Of a stretch of 64,000 nucleotides of DNA, positions 35,582 through 48,600 are shown piece after piece. The stretch comes from Actinernus sp. WN-2022 (taxonomy: Eukaryota > Cnidaria > Anthozoa > Actiniaria > Actinernidae): NCBI GenBank assembly GCA_030867875.1, contig JAOWCC010001589.1:77647537-77711536 (forward strand). Reading direction: 5' to 3'. A model generated the notes under the pieces. It did not search any database. It was not told where the DNA came from and saw only the letters and a list, made by a program, of their open reading frames with translations. The position numbers were made by a program, and so were the translations under genes. Numbering within the stretch: the stretch's first letter is position 1; every line of letters begins with the position of its first letter.

Positions 35582-35688
35582 CAGTATACTGCTGTTATTA
35601 TTAAAATGAAACACCTATATTTCGGCCCTGTACACTGGCCATTGTACAAGGCCGAAATATAGGTGTTTCGTTTAATAACAGTATACTA
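35582..35688. repeat. Palindromic MITE, 107 bp
   Basis: CAGTATACTG...GTTATTA...GAAACACCTATATTTCGGCC pairs with GGCCGAAATATAGGTGTTTC...TAATAACAGTATACT; short GTACA loop. Confidence 0.88.
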
Positions 35689-36435
35689 TATATATATGGT
35701 GCGTTCTTGTGGATATTTTGTGCGTTCTTGGCATAATTATATAATAAAACTCTGTAAATTGAAATCTCAATAACTTTATAGTATCATTGCCGATACTGAT
35801 CTAAGATGTGATATCGTAATAAAACTTTACAGTGTCACTTGTCGCGGTCAGTATAATCTGCACGGTAAAAATTTGTGTCGTCCTTCATAAAGGGATTGCC
35901 AATCTGCAGACTGCAGACTAATAATAATAATAATAATAATAATTTAAATATTGATACAGGAGGCAAACCTCACCCTGGGTATAAAATGCAGACTGCAGAC
36001 TCGGTATGAAATGTAGACATATCCTTTATATTTGGACTTCGAAATAACAGTGGTATCTCGCAAATTCAACTAATTATTTAGTTTTCCTATTAACACCAAT
36101 GCCTGCGGCTGGGAAAAAAACCTTACCTGAAGTCTTTATCTGTTCTTCATTGGGCTCTGTATCAGTGTAGCGAGTTCTGTTGAAATTTTCTCAACCTCGA
36201 TCTCCACTTAAGAGTCTAGAACACCACGCTCGAATTTTCATCCAAAATCAATGCCGACTGCAACTAAACCTCAAATAATGGCACAACATTATCTATTCCA
36301 AAAGCCTCGTGCCATTTAATTGAAATAACACCCATTTCTCGAAATTTACGCTTGACGACGCTTAAGTTCCCAAAGTTCATGGTCTCAGAACTTTTACATA
36401 TATACCTTATTTTGAAACACTTTTTCAAGTGATTT

Positions 36436-36507
36436 GTCTCTGTGGTAAAGTGGTTTAGAGCGTGCGCTTTTGAATCCAACGATCGGTGTTCGATTCCCAC
36501 ATGAGCC
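36436..36507 (+). pseudogene. tRNA-like sequence (Gln-type anticodon loop)
   Basis: 72 bases with an A-box-like GTGGTAAAGTGGTTTAGAGC, an anticodon loop CTTTTGAATC reading UUG, and a B-box-like GTGTTCGATTCCC. The T stem and acceptor stem do not pair properly, so it is not a working tRNA; more likely a SINE head or tRNA pseudogene. The other arm of the foldback (37240-37262) keeps the TTCGATTCCCGCAC part but lacks the upstream tRNA body. Confidence 0.55.
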
Positions 36508-36719
36508 ATATTTTTTTTAACTTCTTTTTCTCCTTTCTCAGTTTTATTCAATATTTTCCTCTATCTTTAAAGCTATTAGAGCCGCCTTCTACACTAAAAA
36601 CATAATCGGTTGTGTTTTGTAGTCGTGTCCAGTTCCCGGGCCAGTTGCACCAGTCAATTGTAACCCCCACCCACCCTTTTATCAGTAACGCAGACAAATT
36701 CTAATACAGTCGAAGCGGC

Positions 36720-37190
36720 TCTCCTTGCGCCCGCTCTCGTTAGCGACCAGCTCTAGTTACGACCACCATTGTGAAACCCCGTTTGAATTGTCACTCAAAC
36801 TCTGTAATTAAAAGCTCTCCTAAGCGACCGCTCCCGTGAGCGACCGCGACCACTTTTTGGAATTACCAACTGTTTTTTTCCTTTGTTTTAAGCTCTCGTA
36901 AGCGACCACTCAAATAGTCTGATTTGTATTAGTCAACGCTTTAATAAAAATATACACTACTTGATCACATATACAGTGTACAGTGTATTAACTAGATGAG
37001 ATCAATATGATACCGGGTAATATTAATAACCATTTACATATCCCAAGCTAAAAGCTCTCGTAAGCGACCAGCCTCTATCGTTTCAGCGCCGTGGTCGCTT
37101 ACGAGAGCCAATTCTCGTAAGCGACCAGCTCTAGTTACGACCACTTTTTCGAATTCCCGAGGTGGTCGCTTACGAGAACTCCAACTGCTT
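36720..37190. repeat. CTCTCGTAAGCGACCA repeat cluster
   Basis: At least eight copies of (T)AAGCGACC with CTCTAGTTACGACCAC spacers, in both orientations. A similar, independent cluster of CCGAAAGTAGCGACC units is at 63271-63411. Confidence 0.8.
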
Positions 37191-37710
37191 AAAATAGAGG
37201 AAAAGATTAAATAAAACTGAGAAAGGAGAAATGAGAAGTGGCTCGTGTGCGGGAATCGAATCGAATGTAAAAGTTCTGAGACCGTGAACTTTGGGAACTG
37301 TTGTGCTATTATTTGAGGTTTAGTTGTGGTCGGCATTGATTTTGGATGAAAATCCGAGCGTGGTGTTCTAGACCGCTTAGGAGGAGATCGAGGTCGAGGG
37401 GTAAAATTTCAAAAGAACTCGCCCAATGAAGAACAGATAAAGACTTCAGGTAAGTTTCTTTATATTTTTTCCCAGTCTGCATTTTATACCGAGTCTGCAT
37501 TTTATACCCAGTCTGCTGTTTGCAATCTGCAGTCTGCAGATTATACTGATCGCACTTGTCGTGCCAGGCCATAAGCTTTAACATGGAACTGCATTCATCA
37601 GTGTACATCTCATCAGTTTTAAGGAAATCGCCATGATTGCATACGTACACAGCCTCGTTTTGATGCGTTTTCTGATTCAAACTGAAAGAAACAGGCTAGC
37701 ATCTAGTCTT

Positions 37711-37798
37711 CCTCGCAGCCGTTTCCTTTGTCGTCACGCAATGCTCCCTCCCTCTTTTGGGAGAGAGCGTTGCGTGACGACAAAGGAACGCTGCGAGG
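37711..37798. repeat. Inverted repeat in the 5' flank of the PLB1-like gene
   Basis: CCTCGCAGCCGTTTCCTTTG and CAAAGGAACGCTGCGAGG form the outer pair, TCGTCACGCAATGCTC / GCGTTGCGTGACGA the inner pair. It lies about 160 bases before the start codon of the PLB1-like gene, so it may sit in or near its promoter. Confidence 0.75.
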
Positions 37799-37956
37799 CC
37801 GAGGGAGACCGCAGACGTTCTTTTGGCTCGTCACGCAACCAAACGAACGTCTACAAATTTTCATATTACGTCATTTTCTACATTGGTGCTCATAATTTGA
37901 CACCACGCGTTCCGCTGACCGAAGAACCGCGGTCGTACATATTTATTGTTGTGGAG

Positions 37957-40900
37957 ATGGCGCATATGGCGTCGTCTAGCAGAGCCTGGAAACTGTTAAT
38001 ATTGCTACTTTTTCTGCTATTTGGAGGTAACGCTCGATAGTTATTTTTCCTCAAGATATTCTATTTACTATGATACGTAGGTTAAGTAATTATTTCGTTG
38101 TTTGATTTTAAATTGTTCCTGGTAAAAGCAAAACTGTTCCGAGCAACCGTTGCAAGGCCTTGACTTTTGTTTGTTTTCGAACATACATTTGTAGTTTTAA
38201 TACGCAGGCGTTTCGGTGCATAAAAAACAACAAAAAGTCATCGAAATATGCCATAGTCCGTACTACTGCATTTTGATTTGCTTCCTGTTCCATTTTCAAG
38301 AGAAGAAAGGCTAATATAAAGGTCATCAAAATCTTGGGTTTTCTTGTTATCACGCTTTTCACGCCTCGCGGTATTTTTGGCGATATAGGTATGATTTTTG
38401 GATCAAGTTCGAAAATTACTTATCGAGAATCACTCGAAAGTCAAACATTTTAGAACGACAAAGTTCTTAAAACATTGACAGGGGATAGCAATATCATGTG
38501 GAATTTTGTTCTAAACTGTTTGATTTTCGAATAATTTTCGATTGGAGTCGTAAACTAAACTTGCATGATTTTATATATGCGGCTGTAATAGTACAGACAG
38601 GTTGTGGTATCATTTGTTTTCAATAATTAATTTACTGTCGCTAAAAGTTCCCAAACAATCACTTACAAGCTCAAGATAAGATTTGGCATATAATTTGATA
38701 TGTACAGTACATACATGTAGCTGGTGTGGTTTGTTTGAAACTCAATTGCTGGTTTGCAATCAATCCTTTTGATTCAAAATTATGACAAAGATGTGGCAGC
38801 CATGTTGGTGGAACTAACAAGAGAAGCTACATGTACATGTAATAATGAACCTTTTCTTAATGACTCCACCAAGATGGCAGTGATCATGTCACCTGCAAAG
38901 GAAGAATAAGGATAGAGAAATGAGGAGTATAAGAAAAACAAGTATATTGTCTCATTGCATCTATTAAACGTAATATGTGTGCATGTTTTATAGGGATAAC
39001 CAGGCCGGCTTGAAAAACATTGTACTGTACCTGATAGCTAGTCTAGGACTAGAAGATATTTTCATGTTGGACAAGTACTTTTTGTCAGTCACTTGCTCAA
39101 TGAGCAAATTTGCTAGAAGTTTTCATTTCATCAATTGCCTTGGGCAAGTAAAACTCAAGAACAACTTCCCCGAGGGAAAGCTGAAATTTTATTCTTTTAG
39201 CCCTGATATCATCATTTGCATCTATAAGCATGAACATGTGAGACAAAAACATGTGTTAACTGGGTATTAAACTTAACCTGATTCATCATCAAACTCAAAG
39301 TTTCGAAGTTTGAAGCTGCATGTGCACCCAGAATATCAAGTTATGCTCCAGTTGTGAGGATAATTTAGGACAAACAAATACAGCTGCCATAACTTCAAAC
39401 CAGGTGTGCCTTAATGTATTTTGGGACTTCAGAAATCAAGTGATGGAGCTGGTTGGAGAATTATTGATACATATACAGTGCTTATGGTAGGATGCGGGGA
39501 AAAAAAATCAAAATTATGCGGGATTTTTTGGCGAATTATGTGGGAAACATCGCAAATTATGCGGGAAATTATGCGGGATGACGTCATACATTTTTTAGCA
39601 CAAATTTATTTTATCGTGTTTCACTTCAAAAAAGCCGGAAGTTGAATGAGAGAGATGGTTAATTGTCTCAAATCCATTTTAACTAGTATCCCTTTGTGTT
39701 CAAATCTATGTACTAGAAAGTCTATGTTAAACGTCAACTGATCCTAAGTATTCGTAAAATTCTTGATGCAGCAAGATTATCAAGCCTAGTTTACTAGCGT
39801 TATGGTCATAGGTTTTATTTCAGGTTAGTATGAAAATGTTATCTACTTTGTAGAAATGTCTTCAAAAGACGTAATTATCATTTCAGTAAGAAAACCAGGA
39901 AACAAAAACCAAGCAGGTTTTTGAAATGCTGTTGTAGTTGTCGCCTTATTGCAGATGCGGAAATCGACACGTTACTTTGACAGACCGCTAACCAATTTAG
40001 CGGTAAGGGACTAAGGGAAATAAGGTTTAACTGATGGGGGTGCCGTCGCTTTTTGAATCAATTTTTAAATACTGTACAGAATTTAACTGACCCAAAACAA
40101 GAATTAATAGTAGCGGTCGTTACTAGAGCTTACGCAGCATACGCGAAAACGCCGTTCGACGTACCGTATGAGCATAGACTAATAAACGCAAGTTGATATT
40201 TCCTTTACATTTATTCTGTCTAGGCCTAGCTATAGTCTTCGACGATCATGTCCACATAGACAGCTGTCTGCACTAACAGTTTTAGAGCTGAAACATTTAT
40301 CGCTTCGTGACGTTTCCGTTTAATTTCCTCTGTTGATTCTCTTACAACAAATTATCCATGTTTTTAAACCATAATTAAACTCGCAAAACGCTATGGAGGA
40401 ACTTGATCTGAAAAGAATTCACGTTTTCCCGCTGAAAACGTAAAAACAGAGTTTTTTTCTATTCCAAATTGTGATTCACCACTTAGGAAACCTTGTCTCT
40501 AGATTTTCCACCAATAATGAGACACGTTCTATCGAAATTTAGACAACAGGCCCCCACGGTTTTCAACATACAACGCCTTGTTATTCCCGTTGTGAATCGT
40601 CGTTTCGATTGCTCAATGTTCGACGATTTGGGAAGGAAATCTACTGTTAACTTCGGATAGATTGGGTAAGAGTCTTTGAGAAATAGCGAAAATAGATACC
40701 CGTTTTATGATTTTCTATAAATTTCTCCAAATTATGCAGGATTATGCGGGAATTGGCAGATTATGCGGATTATGCGGAGCAAGCCAAATTATGCGGGTCC
40801 GCATCCGCGCATAATTCCATAAGCCCTGCATACATGTATATACATTTGTACATGGGAAGATAATGACTTGGTATTTTGAGCATGAAAGTTCATCTAGCAC

Positions 40901-43900
40901 ACCTTCAAACTTTGAAAGGTTGATTATGAAACATATACGTTTGATACCCAATAAGAGCATGCTTTTGCCTGATCATGTGTTCATGCTTAGATGCAAACAA
41001 CAGTAATGTGTTGCATGCCAGGGATGTCTGGTATTTGGAATGAAATTTGTATATTTGGGAAATGTTTTGTCATGAATGTAAACTTTTGCTTAGAAAGATT
41101 TATCTATTACTGATTAGCTGCCTCATCCCCTGCCTTGTTTAAAATTATATAAAAGCGTTAAAATGAATTCATAATTTTGACTGTGTCCAGATACATGTAT
41201 GTTGATTGTCATGCAAACAAGAGCTTACCCATACTATAAGTCCAATTATTTTATCATTAATATTGATTCTACGTCAAGTAAATACAGTGTACAATGTAGG
41301 TGAATTATAGTAGTAAAATATTTCTTGATTTGAGAGTTGTTAGTTTATATTTCAAATATCAAATGGTAATTAAGTGATGTTATACAAATGTAGGTTGGCC
41401 AACTTACTGTCATTTCTATCTCCTTCTGAATCTAAAACTACCAGTATTTCTGATTTATAAATACAAAATATTTGGTAAAATTACTGATATAAGCTTCAAA
41501 TATAACATGGATGTATATAAAGTGTAATTTATCTCGGCCAGCACATTTTTGTATAATAAATTATGCCTCCTATGTGTCACATAATTAGCATATTGGACAG
41601 AGAAACCTTTATATTTCATAGACGCAACACTCAAATTAAGAAAATAAATATTATTCATGCACCCATTCACTTGATGTAGAGTCGATGTTAATGATAAAAC
41701 AATAATATTATTGGTCACTTACATGTACATGTATGTACACAAAATGTAGACTGTATACCTCTAGGTATTTCAAGCTCTTGTTTGCATCAATATACCGGTA
41801 ACTGGACACAGCCAAAATTATGAATTCATTTAATAATTACTGCTTTTATATATTTAATTAATTTTATTAACAGTGACTGGACTCAGGTTTGGGCTTATAC
41901 ATGTATATAGGCACTTTAAGCTTAAATTTAATATACATTGTATATACTTCTCATGTATCTGTTATCTTTATTTCAATAATAAACATTAGGTCCAGTAGCA
42001 GCTTCAGACCTGCCACCAGTCAATGCCACTTCTTTAGAGGTTGGCTATTTGTTGGAACACCCTAGGGCTGAGAATCACCAAACTAATGAAGTTGTTCTGG
42101 ATAGGAACCACCTCAGGAGTGTCCTAAGGCTCATATGCTTTATTTCTCCACGTCTACCTATTGGATTAGATTATGAGATACACAAGAATGAAATTGCAAA
42201 GTGGGAAAAGGTGACAACAGTTCACAATACTGCTGATAGTATACGTTACTGGTCCAGTGACAGGACAAAGACAGCCATTTCATTTACAAATGTTACTTTT
42301 CAAGTGATTGGTACTTATTCTTGTTCATATGGTGGACTCTCCAAGTCAATTAGTGTCAAAGGTGAGATATTAGCCTGAATCTTAATTACTAGTACATCAT
42401 ATCTCAAACCATTCTTTATAGGGTGATTTACATTTTGTATGCAATATGGTACCTATTGTATGTGCTGATTGAAACAGAATTGATTGAAGACAATGCCAAA
42501 ATACATGATTGTTTTGAATGATGTATTAACCAAACTAGTCGTGGAGTCACACTCTCTAAACCAATGTCATCAATGGACCCAACCCTTTCAGCGTGCCCGT
42601 TTTTGTTGCCCGGCCATTTCAGAGCACATGACTTTTCCCTTGAGTAATGCTTTTTTGTTTTAATTTCTGTATCCCAAGAGGAAATGTACCTGTCCAATTT
42701 CTATAATTGGAAAACAAAGCACTGAATCCTCTGGAGAACTATCACATATGGTCTGAAATGGGGCAACAAACAGGCATGAAGCTGAAAGGGTCTATTAGTT
42801 GAAGAGTGATTTTTGCACACTAAGCTCTGATTGCATGGATAATTATATATATATAATTATATATATACCTTCTTAACAAAGCACTCGACTTCGCCTCCGC
42901 CCACGTCAACATCACGGCCGACAAAAGAAACATAATAACCCACACAAAAAACTCCATCCTAATTCACAAGCAGCAAACCTGGCAAAAGAAAGGCAACACA
43001 ACATTTGACGTCACAATGGGCAGCTTCGACGGAGCGGAAACGTGCGAGCTTATAGGAAGCTTTCTTCTCTCGCAGCTCCAGCACCTTAACATAAATGTAG
43101 GACTTTACCGAGACGACGGACTAGCCATCACTAACGCTACACCTAGAGACACAGAAAACATCAAGAAGGAAATATGCCGCATCTTTAACAACAACGGACT
43201 ACGCATCACCATAGAAGCCAACAAACAGACCATCAACTTCCTAGACATTACATTCAACCTTAACCAAAGCACTTATCAGCCTTTCACGAAGCCTAATACT
43301 ACACTGCTATACGTTCACCGTGAAAGTAACCATCCGCCCGTCACTACAAAAAACATTCCCGCCGGCATCAACAAACGACTTTCATCCCTGTCTTCCAACA
43401 AAGCGTCCTTCGACCAAGCCGCCCCTCCATACCAGAAGGCTCTCAACGAAAGCGAATATAACTACACCCTTCAGTACGAACCCGCCACACCTAACAAACG
43501 AAAAAAACGCCAACGCAACAACATACTCTGGTACAACCCTCCCTTTAGCAAGAACGTCAGCACTAACATCGGGCACAAATTCCTCGCTTTAGTAGATAAA
43601 CACTTCCCCAAAGATCACAACCTTCACAAAATCTTCAACCGCAACACTATCAAGATTAGCTACAGCTGCATGAGCAACACCAAACAGATTATCGATAAAC
43701 ATAACAAGAGTATACTATCGCCTTCACAAGCCAATGATACCGCCACCGCAACTACAACTGAAGTAAACAAGACATGCAACTGCCGGCAAAAGAACGCCTG
43801 CCCGCTCAACGGAAACTGCCTACAATCATCAGTCATTTACCAAGCAACAATAACGCATAAAGACAACAGCAAGACAGAAACATACATCGGACTTACGGAA

Positions 43901-45352
43901 AACGAATTCAAAACAAGATACAGGAACCACACCGCATCATTCCGCCACGCTAAACACAAAAACTCTACCGAACTCAGCAAATACACTTGGAATCTGAAAG
44001 ACAACAACATTGATCACTTTATTTCCTGGCGCATTCTCTCGTCGCACTCGCCGTACAGTAGCTCCAGTAAAAGATGTAACTTATGCCTCAAAGAAAAATT
44101 TCTAATCATCTGCCGACCTGAACTGTCCACACTAAACAAACGTAATGAACTCGTGTCTTCCTGCCGACACAGAAACAAAGCCCTCCTACGTAATAATTGA
44201 ACTGTTAATTCCGCGCTGCATATATTAGGCTAGTTTGATTAGGTCATCAATACTATTGTTATGTAAATCATTCTGTATATAAGCGACGGTAAAAGTATAC
44301 TCTGACTTATTAAATCCCCTGACGAGTGGGCAACCACGAAACAGGCTTGTAAGGATGAACTTGTAGTTTATTTGTCTTTTTTCTTCACCATATATATTAT
44401 ATATATATATACTCAAACTTGGAATATCCTGCATTATATACATTGTACCACAGAAGTGAATAGTGCTTTTCGTGTGCTCTGATTGGCTACTCCTGAGGTG
44501 AATATCCTTTGCTTAATATTCACCACCACTTTCAATTGGTGAATAATGTTCACTCATTTTGCTATCGGTCTTGCATGCAAATGATTCACTTTAATATATA
44601 CATATTTATTTTAACAGATTAAAAGTCCCTACACTCATTTTAGACTGCATCATTAAACTTAATTATTATAGTAATAATTATAAATATTAAATAAACAAAT
44701 AGCAATAATAGCAATCGTATATAATTTATAATATGCTTTAGATGTGTTGGTCCGTCTGTGTGTAATGCTCATACCACAGGCAGCCCTAGCTGTTGACCTG
44801 TGCTTGTAAAATGGGTTCCTGCTCGTAAAAAAATAGCAATATAATAGAAATGACTACTCAGGGCTAAAAATAATGGCCGGTCAGTCGCCGGTCAAGATCA
44901 GTATTTGGTTGAAACTGTAGTAACATTGACTGGTCAAAATGACCGGCAAGGCAAAGATTTGACCAGACAAGTTCCAATTCTGGCCGGACATTGTCCGATG
45001 ACCGGCCGTTATTTTTAGCCCTGCTACTGACAGCAATAATGTTTCATGTACAGTAACTCAGTGTTACATAAGTTATATTAGTCAGTATTAATTAGAATCA
45101 TGGTAAATTGTTAATGGCTTTTTGAACTAATTTGAGACTGGCTATAATTCAGTTGTGTGGATAGGATCCTGTAGGATTCTAGCTGTACATACTGGAACAT
45201 GACCTATTCAGGATATTCATGTTCCTGATTCTGACCAGATCCTAAATGGGATCAATCTGGTTCCTGTCTGTCTGTCTTTCTGTCTGTCTGTCTTGCTGTC
45301 TGTCTTGCTGTCTGTCTTGCTGTCTGTCTTGCTGTCTGTCTGTCTGTCTTGC

Positions 45353-45413
<61 letters not shown>

Positions 45414-45575
45414 TTCTGTCTGTCTTTCTGTCTGTCTTTCTGTCTGTCTGTCTGTCTTTCTTTCATGACAATTTAGCCTTGAGGAGAGATAAATGGCTTA
45501 GCCTACTAATGTATCAGACTGTTGTTAATCACAAGGTACCGTGCTACCTCAATGACCTACATGTAGCTCTTCATA

Positions 45576-45608
<33 letters not shown>

Positions 45609-48600
45609 TGGGATGCATATACTGTTGAAGATGCATGTACTACTTACAAGTCATGTACTTTTCTGCTTTGTAGCTTTATATTTATTTATATCTCCACTGA
45701 AGTTGGGAAATAATTGTTAATTAGTTCAAATGAATTCAACTGATGTCATCTAATGTTCTCTGTGTTTCAGTTCAAAATGCAGATATTGCCAAGGAGCTAA
45801 AACCTCCAAGCAACTACAGTGAAGTTCATAAATATGTAACACATATGAAGGACATGACTAGTATGGCAGGATGGAGTCAGAATAGGGACTTGATTAAGGT
45901 ATTTGATGTACATACACAATAAAAAGAATTCAAGACAGACGTACACTGTAGGGTCCAAATGATGAGCTCATTTCATTGTAGAAAGCATCTGATCAATTGG
46001 CATGAAATATATTTGTACTTAAAATAGTTAATACTAGTAAATAAAGATTATAATGGCTGTATCATGACTATTAAAATGTAGTTTTATCTGATCGTTATCA
46101 TCTGCAATGGACCAACTACATGTACATGTATATGCCATGCAAGCATACATTGTAGGTTTTTTTAGGATTTTTTTTACCTACTAGGTAAGTTACATGACTG
46201 TATATCAAAGATTATAAATTTGGTTTTTGAGGGAGTCTAATAAACACAATTTGGGTTGCCGTAAGTGTTTTATGGGTATACAATGTACATGTATTATAAA
46301 AAGTTGTGATTTGCTCTTTTTCTAACCCTTAATAACCAATTGACCTGTAAACAACGAGTTCTCACTGGCCCGGCCAGGGCTAGGGTTCACATGTACAATT
46401 GTAACCAACCCCAAAAAACCAAAACTGAACCTTGGAACCTTTTTTATATTAAACTCTGGTATCCCCAAAATTAAAATCGTTTTTTACATTCTTTCTATAG
46501 ATTATCTAGTAGATAAGAACAGTTTACCAGTACAATGTAACCATATGCAGTATTCATGTTTACTTAGCATAGAGCAGTTTCACAAGTATGAGTGGGACAA
46601 ACTATGGCACCGGCTACGGCACAGTTACAGTAGTCTGTACAGCATGCCATATATGACTTTGAAATGGTTTCCCATTGTTTTCTCTTTCTGATCCAATCAA
46701 ATTACAGAGTTACGGTACAGCATGGTTTCAGTACGGTTATGGTAAGGCTTAATGGACATGCTGTAGTTTAATGTCCCACTCATACGAAATCTGCTCTATA
46801 CACATACTTTTGTTATTAGCTAAATGTATGCTGAGCTGTCCTAAATATGAAGAAAAATTGAAACCATTACTGTGGAGTACAGTCAGTTGCAAGTAAATAT
46901 AAAATAATATCTACTCATTTAATTGTTTCAGGGAGTGGGAACCACTTTTACTTGTAAAGGTTCTATCACTACATCACAAAGCAAGCCAACTTCCAGTGAG
47001 TACAACACGCCTGGAGATGTTTGCTTTTACATCAGCTGTTCACCATTGGCTGTCATGCCTGAAGGGATACATGTAGCTGGAAGCCATATATTATCGGAGA
47101 AAAACTAGTCACTAAAAGATAGGCAAAAAATCTATTCCACAAATTTACCATGCTAAACAGCAATGAAACAGTGGGCCATTTATCACAGCAATACTCCACA
47201 ATATTAGCATGGTTAATTGTCTCACTTGCTGAGCAACAACAAAACCAGGTCTTTTGACTCACCACAGGCATCCCAAATGATTATTACATGGCTATATGAA
47301 CCCATATCACTACAAAACTTTGTGCTCCACTGGCCAAAAGAATGAAGGCTCTGGTTTCAAATACGAGTTTTAGTAAATAATGATATAACTTTAGTTATAC
47401 CATATGGTAGCCTCGGATTCTTTTGTTCTTCAAGGCACATTTAAACCACTAATTTTCCCTGATGGGAGGGATATTTAGAAATATGCATTGTCTCGGGTGG
47501 GAAATTTTGAGACAGTGCGTATTTCTAAACTTCCCCTGCATGCGTAATGAGTGAAAATTAGAAGAGATGCAGGCCGGAAGTGAGAGGGTCAAAAGCAACA
47601 ACTCCTGCTCCCCTCTGGCACTACTAGCCCTGCACTCCCGGATGAAAAATACTGAATCCAAACTGACATGTCTTCATTATACCCGTCATCGTAATCCATG
47701 TGGGATGAGCTATTTCAATCTGCGCATTATTCTCTTCATTTCTCAAGCCTGCTTCTTCCATGTGGGATACTTAAGACCATAAACGTGCATGCTCTTTGAA
47801 TATTTAGTCAACCGCATAATTACATTGTATTTTAGTGTTATTCTTCTCAAAAACAATATGCTTGTCCCCAAGGAAAGCCAGGGTCGTTCAATCAATGGCG
47901 CTCAGTCAAGCATTAAACAAAGCGTTTTCGAAAGCAACTCAACTGCAACATCTTTAGTTTCGGCAGAGAAAACTAAACTTCTCAGAGATTTGTTCCGTTT
48001 CTCGGTGATCATGGTATAACAAACTTATACCATGGCATTTCGGGGTATTAGTGATTTAAATTGCCCCTCGAGCCTCTGGAAGATTTGTAAAATCTTCCCT
48101 TGGCTCTCAGGGCAATTTAAATCACTAATACCCCTCATGCCATGGTAATAACTTATAATAAACTCACAGTGAATTTTCAAATTAAGAAAACTTCAACCTG
48201 TGAAAGTCTTAGACTTATGTAGCTTTTATGTAGTTTCTTGTTTCTTTTGCAAAACATTTCACGTACATGTAAATCATACATACTACTCTTCCCAGTAAAC
48301 TGCGACACCCCAAGTTTTTTTACGGCCCGCGTGATGTGAATATTCTGTACCACGGATTACTGTTTGGCATATCGCTGGGTAGATTTTTTGTTGGCAGCAG
48401 CCAGTATGATTGTAGACAAGTTTTGACTGCCTTGTTGATTTCAAAGTGTATAAATCACTGGGAAAAAATTGCTTCTCACTCTTCTTTGAGTTCTAGAGTT
48501 TATCAGTAACTAAACGTATTTGAAGAACCACATAACGTGGCTTAACAATTAAGGTAAATGGAGGAAATATTTCGCCAATTCATCTGAGATATTTTAAGAT

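Larger units (their letters stand above)
35836..37566. mobile_element. Large foldback element with unequal arms
   Basis: Left arm 35836-36510 and right arm 37235-37566 are reverse complements in blocks: GTCAGTATAATCTGC / GCAGATTATACTGATC, GGTATAAAATGCAGACTG / CAGTCTGCATTTTATACC, ATGCCGACTGCAACTAAACC / GGTTTAGTTGTGGTCGGCAT, and GTTCTTCATTGGGC / GCCCAATGAAGAAC. The left arm is longer because it carries a tRNA-like insertion and an AAT microsatellite (35922-35942). The loop is a TAAGCGACC-rich segment. Confidence 0.7.

Noticed and set aside
36436..36507. Functional tRNA-Gln gene
   Set aside because: The T and acceptor stems do not pair and it sits inside a repeat arm.
46932..47108. Reading exon 4 of the PLB1-like gene through to the stop at 47108
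   Set aside because: A GTGAGT donor at 46996 gives the phase needed to join exon 5 and restores the PLB1 alignment.
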